The translations under genes and the position numbers were made by a program. Positions 55,611 to 63,912 of a stretch of DNA of 64,000 bases are shown here, in pieces. Origin of the DNA: Chromohalobacter canadensis (lineage in GTDB: Bacteria; Pseudomonadota; Gammaproteobacteria; Pseudomonadales; Halomonadaceae); contig NZ_JAJQJH010000001.1 in the NCBI RefSeq assembly GCF_029544075.1, positions 248,001 through 312,000 of the forward strand, given 5' to 3'. The notes below the pieces were generated by a model, which was not told the origin of the DNA, searched no databases, and saw only the letters and a list, made by a program, of their open reading frames with translations. Within the stretch, counting starts at the first letter, position 1. The number at the start of each line of letters is the position of its first letter.

Positions 55611-56582
55611 TCAGTCATCGTCGCGTGTGTGCGTTGTCGAAGAGGCCCAGAAGGGGAAGAAGTTGAACCATTGCAGGGGCTGGCGCTGGCATTGGTCGGC
55701 CAACCATTGTACGTAACGGCGCATGGCTTGTTCGCGCCAGGCATCGCGCTCGACGCGCTTGACGTGGGTGGTGTCGTCGAAGTCATTGAATTCCACCCGG
55801 TAGCCTTCGGCGTCACGCAGGCAGGCCACCGTGTAGAGCGGACAGCGCAACAGGGTGGCCAGATGGAACGGGCCCTCGGGAAAAGCGGCGGGTGCGCCCA
55901 GGAAGTCGAGCGTCTGGGTACGGCCGCCGTCGTGAATCGGCACGCGGTCGGCGGCGATCATCACGAAGCGTCCTTGTTGAATGCGTTCGGCGAGCAGCAT
56001 GGCGGTGGCCGGGGTGATCTCGCTGACTTCGATGATTTCCGGTGCACGGCGCAGATTGCTGCGGGCCAGCAGTTCGTTGAACTTGCTGGCGTTGCGGGTG
56101 TGCATGATCTGCACCACGTGAAAGTCGTCGCGACGTTCCTGCATGGCGCTGCATATTTCCAGGTTGCCGACGTGCGAGACCAGCACCAGACCGCCGCGTC
56201 CGCTGCGGATGGCGGCGTCGAGGCGAGCACGGTCTTCGCCGTCGACCCGCGCCTCCAGGGTACGTCCGCTCCAGGCATCGATCTTGTCCATCAGCATGCC
56301 GCCGAAGACCAGGAAATGGCGCAAGCTCAGCCAGTGCAAGCAGCGCGGCGCCCGCCCGGCATAAAGAGGCCAGATGCGTTTGAGGTAATCCTGCGACGCC
56401 TGGCGGGGAATGTGGCGTATCGCGTAGTAGTAAAGGATGACCGGTACCAGCATGAGTCGAAACGGCCAGCGTCCCAGGTGGCGGCGAATCCAAATCATCA
56501 GGCGCATGCCGGCCAACGTGCCTGACTCCTGAACACGCGACCAGTGTCGTGAATCGTGTTGTGTGTCGTCGCTGGGGGTCAT
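55611..56582 (-). CDS. LpxL/HtrB-type lysophospholipid acyltransferase
   Basis: 323 residues, single N-terminal membrane anchor region, and the HX4E catalytic motif as HVGNLE in VLVSHVGNLEIC. FVMIAADRVPIHDGGRTQTL and AFPEGPFHLATLLRCP match the family. It would attach the aryl polyene acyl chain, or a fatty acid, to the lipid carrier, giving the mature aryl polyene lipid. It overlaps the GT2 gene by four bases. Confidence 0.9.
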   Translation of the reverse strand: MTPSDDTQHDSRHWSRVQESGTLAGMRLMIWIRRHLGRWPFRLMLVPVILYYYAIRHIPRQASQDYLKRIWPLYAGRAPRCLHWLSLRHFLVFGGMLMDKIDAWSGRTLEARVDGEDRARLDAAIRSGRGGLVLVSHVGNLEICSAMQERRDDFHVVQIMHTRNASKFNELLARSNLRRAPEIIEVSEITPATAMLLAERIQQGRFVMIAADRVPIHDGGRTQTLDFLGAPAAFPEGPFHLATLLRCPLYTVACLRDAEGYRVEFNDFDDTTHVKRVERDAWREQAMRRYVQWLADQCQRQPLQWFNFFPFWASSTTHTRDDD

Positions 56583-57337
56583 CCGGTACTCCTTGTCATT
56601 CGCGCATGGCGGCCTAGCAGGCGTGGCAGACGCCGCAGCATACCGGCGAGCAAGCGTAAATGCATGGCGGTGAGTTGGCGGTTATCGCGCCACATGGCGA
56701 AATGCGAGACACCATCGAGGGGATAACTCACCCGTACTGGCAGGTTCTCGACCGGACGTGCGTCCCATATCCAGCGCACGGGTAACTCGGTGTCGAACTG
56801 CATGCGGTCCCCGCAGGGATGCCGCGCGACCAGGCAATTGGTCGCCGCCACTGGATACAGCTTGACGCCACACATGGTGTCGCGCAGCGCGAAGGACAGC
56901 GTGCTCAACCACACCAAAGAGTGGGTGAGATACCGGGCGTAGAAGCGGTGGCGAGGAACGCTGGCGTCGAAACGCGGGTAGCCGATGCGCAGTGTCGTGT
57001 CGTCGGCATTGAGACCAGCGAGAAACGGTGGCAGGTCGTCGGCGTCGTGCTGGCCGTCGGCATCGACTTGCAGGGCGTGCGTGAACCCCAGCCGCTGCGC
57101 CTCGCGCAGGCCAGCCTTGACCGCCGCGCCCTTGCCCCGGTTATGCGGCAGCTTGAGCAGGTGAGTGTTTGGCTCGTCGGCGAGCCGCTCGAGCACGGCG
57201 GCACAGGCAAGCTCGCAGCCGTCGTCGATCAATAATAGGGGAACCTCCAGCCGGCGTAGCGCCTGACAGGTGCGTCCCACTGCGTCGGCGTGGTTGTAGA
57301 CCGGAATGATGATACAGGCGCGGGCGTCGTCACGCAT
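56579..57337 (-). CDS. GT2 family glycosyltransferase
   Basis: 252 residues of the GT-A, GT2 type: CIIIPVYNHADAVGRT, LLIDDGCE and the metal-binding VDADGQHDADD, with LPHNRGKGAAVKAGL. In aryl polyene clusters a GT2 enzyme glycosylates or primes the lipid carrier. It starts eight bases before the end of the ligase gene upstream, indicating tight coupling. Confidence 0.9.
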   Translation of the reverse strand: MRDDARACIIIPVYNHADAVGRTCQALRRLEVPLLLIDDGCELACAAVLERLADEPNTHLLKLPHNRGKGAAVKAGLREAQRLGFTHALQVDADGQHDADDLPPFLAGLNADDTTLRIGYPRFDASVPRHRFYARYLTHSLVWLSTLSFALRDTMCGVKLYPVAATNCLVARHPCGDRMQFDTELPVRWIWDARPVENLPVRVSYPLDGVSHFAMWRDNRQLTAMHLRLLAGMLRRLPRLLGRHARMTRSTG

Positions 57338-59177
57338 GGCGTGTGCCCTTCCGCGGAGTCAGCGTCAGCGTGCCGGTCCCATGGGTACCGCGCCGGCTGG
57401 TGAACGTGAAGCGTAGTCGGGTCGTCATATCGTTCTTGTGAGCGTCGTTATGGGCGTTGTCGTGGGCATTGTTGTTATGAGCGTGATGATGAACCTTGTC
57501 GTGAGTCGCTTCACGCGAACGGTCATGCGTGGCGTCGAGCGCCAGGGTGACGCGTTCCCCCGGAAGCAACAGCAGCGGGAATTTGATGCGAGCCATGTCG
57601 CGGCATACGCCATGCAGGCCGAGGCTTTCGCGCGCGGCGTGAAGCGCCCAGCGCACCATGACCACGCCCGGCACCACCGGCTGCGTCTTGAAATGGCCCT
57701 CGACATAGGCGAGGCGTTCGGGCACTTCCAGGGTCAGGCGTGCGCTTTGCGGGCCGTCCAGCGTTTCGCCTAGCCAACGAGGCGCTCGGGGATCGTCGAG
57801 ATCCGCGAACAGTCGTGACAGGCACGTCGCGCCGAGCTTGCCCTGGGCATCGCGGGGCCAAGCCTCGACGAATCGCCAGTAGCGTGGCAGCACGGCGTTT
57901 TCGAAGCGTGGCGCCAGGGCGGTGCGTAGCGACTGGATCAGTTGGCGTCGTGCGTCATGGTCGTGCGGCACGGCCTCGGGGGCGAGTTCGACGATGGCGC
58001 CCAGGCGGCCATCGCGCCCCGGCAGGGGGACGCAATGGGCACGTCGCACGTCTGGCAATTCACCGAGGGCGCGGTCGAAGGCGGTGAGCGAGACACGCTT
58101 ACCGCCAACCTTGGCGATACGGTCGCTACGGCCGAGTAGCTGAAAGCGGGTACCTTCGACGACCACGCGGTCGGCCTGCGGCGTCCAGGTAGCGGGTGTG
58201 CTCAACCAAGGGGCGCGCAGCCATAGTTGATGCTCGGCATCGTCGCGTACCTCGACACCGGGGAAGGCGGTCCAGCCGGTATCCCGGGATTGAATGCGCC
58301 AAGCGATGCCGCCTGTTTCGGAGCTGCCATAGACTTCGCGTACCTCGGTGCCGAGCAGGCGCTGGGCATGCTCGGCGGCGTCGCGCGGCAGGGGCGCGCC
58401 GGAGGAATGAATGCGCGCCAAGACGCCGTCGACCTCGGACCAGTCGAGTGTCTCTGGAAGCCGTTCGAGAGTCGGCGGGGCGCTGATCAGCACCGCCTCG
58501 CGCTGGGTTTGTGCATACCAGCGCGCCAACCACAGATGCAGGGTTTCGGGGTAGCGGCACATCTCTGCAGTGAACGGCGCACGCTCGCATAGTGGACGCA
58601 GCACGCTGAACAGTAGGCCGTAGATATGCTGATGACTGACCTGGCTCAGGGTCAGACGTGCATCGAGCGGCCATAGCTCGGCATGCATGGCCAATTCGGC
58701 ATCGAGCTGGTCGAAGCGCTTGTCGAGACGTTGCGGTTCGCCGGTGGAACCGGAGGTATAAAGCGTGACGGCGACACGTTCCGCCTCGAGCGCGCCCCAG
58801 CGAGGCGCGCGTGGGGTGTCGCTCGCCGTTAGCCCGCCGGAAATGTCTCCCAGGCGTACGGCACCCAAGGCATCGAGAGCCTTGAGTGTTGCGGGGCGCG
58901 TGTCGGCCGGCAGGATGACATGATCACCGCGTTCCCAGGCGGCAATCAGCGCACAGCTGAACCGGTAAGGGTCATGTGTACTCAGCATCCAGCTACAGGG
59001 AGACTCGGCATGTGCGTCCAATGCCGCTTGCCAGGCGCCGATGTCGGCCTGAAATGTCTCCAGCGTTCGCCAGGGCGTCGCGGAGTGAGCGTCGGTTTGC
59101 CAGGCCACAGCGCGTGCAGGGTCGCGTTCGCGCCACCGGGCGGCCAGCAGCGGGCCGTGCGCCGCGTCATTCGTCAT
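57330..59177 (-). CDS. AMP-dependent acyl ligase fused to hotdog dehydratase-like domain
   Basis: 615 residues. Residues 1-450 are an ANL-superfamily ligase: P-loop TLYTSGSTGEPQ, EVYGSSETGGIAWR, and LLGRSDRIAKVGGKRVSL, with the catalytic lysine region EAWPRDAQGKLG. Residues about 480-615 resemble an ApeI-type hotdog domain (VPERLAYVEGHFKTQPVVPG; HAARESLGLHG). The hotdog part is interrupted by a low-complexity His/Asn/Asp insertion at residues about 550-583 that includes HHHAHNNNAHDNAHNDAH. It should activate the aryl starter and help dehydrate chain intermediates. It overlaps the COG4648 gene by 11 bases. Confidence 0.88.
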   Translation of the reverse strand: MTNDAAHGPLLAARWRERDPARAVAWQTDAHSATPWRTLETFQADIGAWQAALDAHAESPCSWMLSTHDPYRFSCALIAAWERGDHVILPADTRPATLKALDALGAVRLGDISGGLTASDTPRAPRWGALEAERVAVTLYTSGSTGEPQRLDKRFDQLDAELAMHAELWPLDARLTLSQVSHQHIYGLLFSVLRPLCERAPFTAEMCRYPETLHLWLARWYAQTQREAVLISAPPTLERLPETLDWSEVDGVLARIHSSGAPLPRDAAEHAQRLLGTEVREVYGSSETGGIAWRIQSRDTGWTAFPGVEVRDDAEHQLWLRAPWLSTPATWTPQADRVVVEGTRFQLLGRSDRIAKVGGKRVSLTAFDRALGELPDVRRAHCVPLPGRDGRLGAIVELAPEAVPHDHDARRQLIQSLRTALAPRFENAVLPRYWRFVEAWPRDAQGKLGATCLSRLFADLDDPRAPRWLGETLDGPQSARLTLEVPERLAYVEGHFKTQPVVPGVVMVRWALHAARESLGLHGVCRDMARIKFPLLLLPGERVTLALDATHDRSREATHDKVHHHAHNNNAHDNAHNDAHKNDMTTRLRFTFTSRRGTHGTGTLTLTPRKGTRHA

Positions 59178-59742
59178 CGGGCGTTTTCCTCACCTGACGG
59201 CGGATCAGCCATTCGCCGCCGAACATCGTTGCCAGTAGGGCATAGACGATGCCCCCGTTGTAGAGCGTCCATGTGGCCAGGTCGGCGTAGAGTGCGGTCC
59301 AGAGCGCGATGCTGCCATTGATGGCGAAAAATACGCACCAGGCCTGCGTGACGCGACGCGTGTAACGAACGCCACGTGGTCCGAGGCTGGGTTCGCGGCG
59401 CCGCGCCAGGCGTTCTATCGCGCTGGGCGGGCGTGCCAGGCTGTACGCGAAGGCGGCTAGCATGGCGGTATTGAGAAGCACTGGCCAGGCGCGCACTCCT
59501 AGCTCGGCGTGGCCGGCCGCGAGCATGATCCCACCGATAATGAGCAATCCCCAGCCCCAGCCTCGGTGTGCGGCCGGTAGTCGCCACCAAGCCAATACGA
59601 CGAGGGTGATCAGCAGTGGCCAGGCGCCAAGACGCGGCAGTAAGGCATGCACGGCCAGCGGCCATCCCAATGCCAGAATGCCTAGTAATAGATTGAACAG
59701 GGCCGAGCGTGGTGCGGTCGACGACGGGGTCCGGGAATTCAT
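59167..59742 (-). CDS. COG4648-type membrane protein of aryl polyene-type cluster
   Basis: 191 residues with about five TM helices (LFNLLLGILALGWPLAVHAL; LLITLVVLAWW; GLLIIGGIMLAAG; LLNTAMLAAFAYSLA; TLYNGGIVYALLATMFGGEW). This family is found almost only in aryl polyene-type gene clusters; its role is unknown. The stop falls inside the ligase gene (11-base overlap). It starts eight bases after the ACP gene. Confidence 0.85.
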   Translation of the reverse strand: MNSRTPSSTAPRSALFNLLLGILALGWPLAVHALLPRLGAWPLLITLVVLAWWRLPAAHRGWGWGLLIIGGIMLAAGHAELGVRAWPVLLNTAMLAAFAYSLARPPSAIERLARRREPSLGPRGVRYTRRVTQAWCVFFAINGSIALWTALYADLATWTLYNGGIVYALLATMFGGEWLIRRQVRKTPDDE

Positions 59743-59750
59743 GCTGGGCT

Positions 59751-60014
59751 CTACGCGGTGCGGCGCTCCTCGACCAGCGCAGCGAGCGTGCGCAGGTTGC
59801 GGAAGTGATGACGTGTCTCGTCGCTATCGGATTCCAGCTTGATACCGTAGCGCTTCTGCAAGGCAAGCCCTAGTTCCAGGGCGTCGATGGAGTCCAAGCC
59901 TAGGCCTTCGACGAACAGTGGCTCGTCGGGATCGATATCTTCCGGCGTGACGTCCTCGAGCTCGAGGGTATCGATGATGAGGTGCTTAAGCTCTTGTTCC
60001 AATTCGCTCGTCAT
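59751..60014 (-). CDS. Acyl carrier protein of aryl polyene-type cluster
   Basis: 87 residues with the phosphopantetheine site in VEGLGLDSIDALEL (serine of the DSI motif) and the usual acidic four-helix profile. It would carry the growing aryl polyene. A GGAG six bases upstream favours the ATG at 60014; an ATG at 60026 would add four residues. Only one ACP is visible; E. coli-type clusters have two. Confidence 0.92.
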   Translation of the reverse strand: MTSELEQELKHLIIDTLELEDVTPEDIDPDEPLFVEGLGLDSIDALELGLALQKRYGIKLESDSDETRHHFRNLRTLAALVEERRTA

Positions 60015-60169
60015 GGGCGACTCCATTCTCGTCGATGCAGCATAAGGCGTATGTCGTGTGCGTAAACGTTGCCGACGGCGGGGCGCGCTATACCGGCTAG
60101 CCTATGATACAGGGTGTAAGCGGGTATAGGGCAGAGCGTCGATGGGCATGAGGCGATCTCGTCCATGCA

Positions 60170-60877
60170 TCATTCGGCGCGGACCAACGACCATGCTTGG
60201 CGTGGACGATGGCAATGAAGTTCGTCGCGTGCGCCGCATAGCCAGTCGATGAGATCGCTGGGCTGTGGGCTACCCTCGGTGGTTGCGTCGCTTGCCAGTG
60301 GGCGTGGGGTGAGTGCCCAACTGTCACGCGCGGGCGTCAGTGACACGCGTAGTGCCACGGCGGCGGTGTCGGTTGGGGTCGTGAAGTGCTCAGCGAAGCG
60401 CACGGGGATCGCTTGCTCGGCGAAGGCGATGATCACTGACGATTCGCCCTGTGCCAGATACCCCCGGGCTTCGACGAGAAGCGCGGCAAACTCGTCGCCC
60501 GAGGCGGCAATCGCCTGCTGGGTGCGGCGGTTGCCGCGTCCGATCGAGTATACGCCAGGGATGGCGTTATGCACTGAGAGCCCGAAGCGAGCCGGCGACA
60601 ATGGCGCTTCTTCGGCCAGGGCATTGAGCATTTCCAGGGTGCGTTCGCCATCGCCGTGGCGAGAGGCATACAGCAAGGGGCAGTCAGCGTCGACATCGAG
60701 CTCGGCTAGCATGTCGCAGAGTGCACGACCGATACCAGTCAAGCGGCGTCGCAACATGGCGGGCACATGGCTGCCAGCGGGTTTTTCCGCGACGCTGAGG
60801 CGGGGGTGCGACGTATCGCGGCGGCCGGGCTGCCAGGCGCGCCAGTCATGCACGTACATCATGGCCGGTGTCGTCAT
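60170..60877 (-). CDS. Ketosynthase-like chain-length factor (KSbeta), ApeC-like
   Basis: A 235-residue protein related to the N-terminal half of ketosynthases, lacking the catalytic cysteine motif: GRALCDMLAELDVDADCPLL and RFGLSVHNAIPGVYSIGRGN mark the beta-ketoacyl synthase chain-length factor (PF13723-type) family. It is expected to pair with the KS encoded at 49578 and set polyene length. It is first in the operon; 155 bases separate it from the ACP gene. GGAAG precedes the ATG at 60877. Confidence 0.87.
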   Translation of the reverse strand: MTTPAMMYVHDWRAWQPGRRDTSHPRLSVAEKPAGSHVPAMLRRRLTGIGRALCDMLAELDVDADCPLLYASRHGDGERTLEMLNALAEEAPLSPARFGLSVHNAIPGVYSIGRGNRRTQQAIAASGDEFAALLVEARGYLAQGESSVIIAFAEQAIPVRFAEHFTTPTDTAAVALRVSLTPARDSWALTPRPLASDATTEGSPQPSDLIDWLCGARDELHCHRPRQAWSLVRAE

Positions 60878-61028
60878 GCAGACGTCTTCCCTTTCGTCGG
60901 CGAATGCCGCTGGCTCGATCCGTGGAGTGAGTGACAACGTATACGGGCGTTTACCCTACCCGAGTCATGACATGATGGCTACTGTCTCGGGGCGCCGACA
61001 TGGGAGTTGTGAGGCGATGATGGGGCGC

Positions 61029-61055
61029 AAAAAAAGACCGTCCTGGCGGACGGTC
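61029..61055 (-). terminator. Perfect intrinsic terminator upstream of the polyene operon
   Basis: On the minus strand the stem GACCGTCC/GGACGGTC (8 bp, loop GCCA) is followed by seven T residues. It is a textbook Rho-independent terminator. It points toward the polyene operon and ends about 150 bases before its first start codon. Confidence 0.93.
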
Positions 61056-61154
61056 CGGCCTGAGGCCAAACCCGCATATGCGGGCGCAGGGAAACGGCGC
61101 TTGAGCACAGTCATTCGACGCTTGCGCGTCGATGGCAATGTCATGCCTTAAGGA
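61029..61154 (-). ncRNA. Candidate structured small RNA or attenuating leader
   Basis: In minus-strand order four hairpins occur: TCGACGC/GCGTCGA with a GCAA tetraloop (61115-61132), the 14-base palindrome CCCGCATATGCGGG (61071-61084), GGCC-TCA-GGCC (61057-61067), and the intrinsic terminator (61036-61055) with its T-run. A promoter candidate lies directly upstream, giving a transcript near 125 bases. It has no good protein frame of its own. It may be a free small RNA, or the 5' leader of the polyene operon with conditional read-through. The RNA is not of a family I recognise. Confidence 0.6.
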
Positions 61155-61160
61155 TATGCA

Positions 61161-61187
61161 ATTATCACGCGGCTGGCTGTCAGTCAA
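61161..61187 (-). promoter_or_regulatory. Promoter candidate for the structured RNA
   Basis: On the minus strand TTGACT (61187-61182) and GATAAT (61166-61161) are separated by 15 bases, slightly shorter than ideal; each matches the sigma-70 consensus at five of six positions. Initiation near 61154 would place the four hairpins at once downstream. Confidence 0.5.
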
Positions 61188-61376
61188 ACCGGCGCAATAT
61201 GTGAGCAATATTTCTTTGCATTTGTAAGAGATTGGCTATTTTCGCAATGCCGTAACGCAGGACGAGGTGTGCGGCGACGCATCCGAGGCGAGGGCGTTGA
61301 AGGCGCATCGTTTCCAGACACTAGCAGGTTTGCACGCAACACAGCGCAGCAAAACGTAATCTTCTGCGGTGTTTTC

Positions 61377-61697
61377 TTATCGCCACCCGCTAGCGATGAC
61401 TCCCATCCCGGCAAGCGCAAGGCCGGCGCCGATCCAGTCGGTGGGTTGCAGTGGTTCGCCATCGACCGCCCACAGCCAGCCCAGGGCACAGACCACATAG
61501 ACGCCACCGTAGGCGGCATAGATACGCCCGCTGGCGGCGGGGTGCAGCGTCAAGAGCCATGCAAATAGCGCCAGGCTGGCGGCTGCAGGGATCAGCAGCC
61601 AGGGCGAGCCTTGCTGGCGCAGCCACAGCCAGGGCAGATAGCAGCCGATGATTTCCGCCAGAGCGGTGGCGATGAATAGCAGCGTCGTGATCAGCAT
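61377..61697 (-). CDS. ynfA: YnfA/UPF0060 family small membrane protein
   Basis: 106 residues with four TM helices, matching the YnfA family: [40 protein letters not shown] and a C-terminal [13 protein letters not shown]. It resembles small multidrug resistance exporters. It starts seven bases before the end of the fused permease gene upstream, so it is probably co-transcribed with that ABC transporter. Confidence 0.92.
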   Translation of the reverse strand: MLITTLLFIATALAEIIGCYLPWLWLRQQGSPWLLIPAAASLALFAWLLTLHPAASGRIYAAYGGVYVVCALGWLWAVDGEPLQPTDWIGAGLALAGMGVIASGWR

Positions 61698-63217
61698 GTG
61701 GCTTCTCTCCCAGGATGGCCGCGCTCGCCTGGAGTATCGGCGATTTCGCGAGGCCGGTAACGGCGTGCTAGAGCGTCGACGGCGATGTTCAGGCCGGCGG
61801 TGATCAGCAACAGGAAGAATGCCTGATCGAACATCAGATAGGCGAAGCTGGAGTCGATGTGAAAGCCCAGCGTGGCGATGCCGAGCATGCCCAGCAGTGC
61901 GGTTTCACGAATGATCGTCTCGGCCCGGTAGAAAAGCAGCGCCAGCAAGCCGCCATAGAGGCGTGGCAGTAACTCGTAGGTATAACGGGAAGATGCTGGC
62001 AGTGCGTGGCTACCCGGCACGATGGCATCGGCATGCCGCGCCACCAAAAAGGCGATCAGGGCGCCATTGTGCAACGATAACGCCAGCCAGGCGGGCAGCA
62101 TCGAGGGGCCGAGCATCAACAGGAAGATGAACGCCAGCATCAATTCCGGCGTCGAGCGCATCAGGATCAAGACGCCTTTGCCTGCCATGCGGGTCGGACG
62201 GTTGCCGAAATGGCGGCTGGCCAATGGCCACAGCAGCAAGGCCACCACCAGGCTACCGGCGGTACCCATCAGCCCCAGCAGCAGGGTATTGCCGATGGCG
62301 GGTAGCAGGTCGGGTATTTCGCCGAACCACTGCCAGAGCCCGCTCCAGTTCCCTTCGAGCAGGGGGTTCGGCCATAGATCGACACTCACGAAGCGCCATA
62401 GCAGCGCGCCGTCGATGTCCGGCCAGGGCCCGAGAAGAAATAGGCTTCCTAGTGCGATCCAAGGTAGTAGGCGGCGGTGTCCCCATAGATGCAGCGAAGC
62501 GATCATGAGATAGAACACCCACAGCAAGGCACCTGCCTCGGCGTAGCGCCCCTCGCGGAAGGCGCTCTCCAGATGGAAACCTAGCGTCGGTAGACCCACG
62601 AAGCCCAGCAGTACGCTCGAGCGCATGGCGCATTCGAAGCGATAGCGGGTATAGCTCGATAGCCTCGCCCAGACCATGGGCAGTTCGGCATACACGAAAC
62701 GCGAGAAGCGGCCCACGCCCTCAGGAAGGGCATCGACCGGTGCACGCGGCGTGAGCTCGAGGATTTCGGCGTAGACCTTGGCGAAGATGCCGGCGTAGGG
62801 AATCGTCAGGGCGGCGATGGCGGTGACGGCGGAAAGGCCGAAGACCTGCAGCAGCAGTAGCGCCCAAAATAGCTCGTGAATGGCGCGTACGAACGCACAA
62901 CTACCGCGTAGCAGGCGCGAACGTGGGAAGAGCAAGGCCAGTGGGAAGCCCAGTACCACACCGAGCAGCGTTCCCCACAGCGCGAAACCGATGGTCAGGG
63001 CGATGGCATGGGGCAGCGATTGGGTCGCCAGGATGTCGGGGCGCAGCAGGCCGGAGATCATGCGTCCCAGCTCGGCCCAAGGATCGTGGGTGGTGATCGC
63101 CAGGTCGGCGAATGGCAGCAATATCAGACACAGCGCAATCAGCCCCAGCGAGCGCCGGGCAAGGCGCAGATTGAGGGAGTCTCCGGCGAGCAGGCCTGGC
63201 GCACGCTCGGCACTCAT
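61691..63217 (-). CDS. Phosphonate-type ABC transporter permease, two-domain fusion
   Basis: 508 residues: two PhnE-like permease halves in tandem (about 70-255 and 300-490). Each has a BPD-permease motif ending with a glycine-rich turn ([36 protein letters not shown]). Duplicated PhnE permeases occur in phosphonate/phosphite importers. It overlaps the ATPase gene by four bases upstream and ynfA by seven downstream. The substrate may be phosphonate, phosphite or phosphate; no C-P lyase or phosphite dehydrogenase gene is in view. Confidence 0.88.
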   Translation of the reverse strand: MSAERAPGLLAGDSLNLRLARRSLGLIALCLILLPFADLAITTHDPWAELGRMISGLLRPDILATQSLPHAIALTIGFALWGTLLGVVLGFPLALLFPRSRLLRGSCAFVRAIHELFWALLLLQVFGLSAVTAIAALTIPYAGIFAKVYAEILELTPRAPVDALPEGVGRFSRFVYAELPMVWARLSSYTRYRFECAMRSSVLLGFVGLPTLGFHLESAFREGRYAEAGALLWVFYLMIASLHLWGHRRLLPWIALGSLFLLGPWPDIDGALLWRFVSVDLWPNPLLEGNWSGLWQWFGEIPDLLPAIGNTLLLGLMGTAGSLVVALLLWPLASRHFGNRPTRMAGKGVLILMRSTPELMLAFIFLLMLGPSMLPAWLALSLHNGALIAFLVARHADAIVPGSHALPASSRYTYELLPRLYGGLLALLFYRAETIIRETALLGMLGIATLGFHIDSSFAYLMFDQAFFLLLITAGLNIAVDALARRYRPREIADTPGERGHPGREATC

Positions 63218-63912
63218 GCCGGCTCCGGTGAGGCATCAGGCGAGTGGGCGTCAGGATAGAGCGTGTCGAGATCTTCAAGCGTCAACTCGCGCGCTGGCGC
63301 ATCGAGTATCAGTTGGCCGTCGCGCAGGCCCCATGCGCGGTCGAAATGCGTCAACGCGAGTTCACGCTGATGCAGGGCGATCACGCAGGTCGCGTGTTGA
63401 CGCTGGATCATACTAAGCAGGCGGCGTGCCTGGTGCGGGTCGATGCTGGCGACCGGCTCGTCGCCGAGAAATATGTCGCGCGCCTGGTAGAGCGCCCGGG
63501 CGATGGCCACGCGCTGGCGTTGACCACCGGAGAGCTGTGCCACGGGACGTTTGAGCAGTTCTTCGAGGCCTAGCTCACCGCATAGCGCTTGAATATCGCG
63601 CCAGGCGTCGCGTCGCGGGCGCAGCAGGTTGATGAGGTTGGCGAGCGCGGAGTGGCGCTCCAGGCGGCCCATGTAGATGTTGTGATAGACCGACAGCGGC
63701 GGCACCAATCCGTGCTCTTGTGGGCACCAGGCCGCGCGCTGCCCGAGGCGCCGACGCAGGGCCGCCAACAGGGTCGATTTACCCACTCCGCTGGGGCCGA
63801 GCAATGCCACGCGTTCGCCGGTCCGAAGCCCTAGCGTGAGATCGGCGAGGACGGTATGGCGTGCATGACCCAGCGCCTCGCCGTCGAAGCGAACGAGTTC
63901 CTCCACACTCAA
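63214..63912 (-). CDS. Phosphonate-type ABC transporter ATP-binding protein
   Basis: A 232-residue PhnC-like ATPase: Walker A GPSGVGKST, Q-loop WCPQEHG, signature LSGGQRQRVAIARAL, Walker B IFLGDEPVASID and an H-loop with IALHQ (histidine in place). The start is TTG, whose bases overlap the upstream binding-protein stop (TTGA), a coupling typical of ABC operons. Later GTGs are possible starts. Confidence 0.88.
   Translation of the reverse strand: MSVEELVRFDGEALGHARHTVLADLTLGLRTGERVALLGPSGVGKSTLLAALRRRLGQRAAWCPQEHGLVPPLSVYHNIYMGRLERHSALANLINLLRPRRDAWRDIQALCGELGLEELLKRPVAQLSGGQRQRVAIARALYQARDIFLGDEPVASIDPHQARRLLSMIQRQHATCVIALHQRELALTHFDRAWGLRDGQLILDAPARELTLEDLDTLYPDAHSPDASPEPA

Larger units (their letters stand above)
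60878..61376. other. 499-base gap upstream of the polyene operon
   Basis: No convincing protein-coding gene. The dominant content is the structured element at 61029-61154 on the minus strand, with a promoter candidate at 61161-61187. The piece from 61190 to 61376 is AT-richer and shows nothing clear beyond possible promoter sequence. From 61028 down to 60878 lies a 150-base stretch that would be the untranslated leader of the operon. Confidence 0.65.

Noticed and set aside
61017-61151. 44-codon basic frame on the plus strand over the structured RNA
   Set aside because: Its codons coincide with perfect palindromes and the terminator stem, so the RNA structure explains the sequence better; the ribosome site is poorly spaced.
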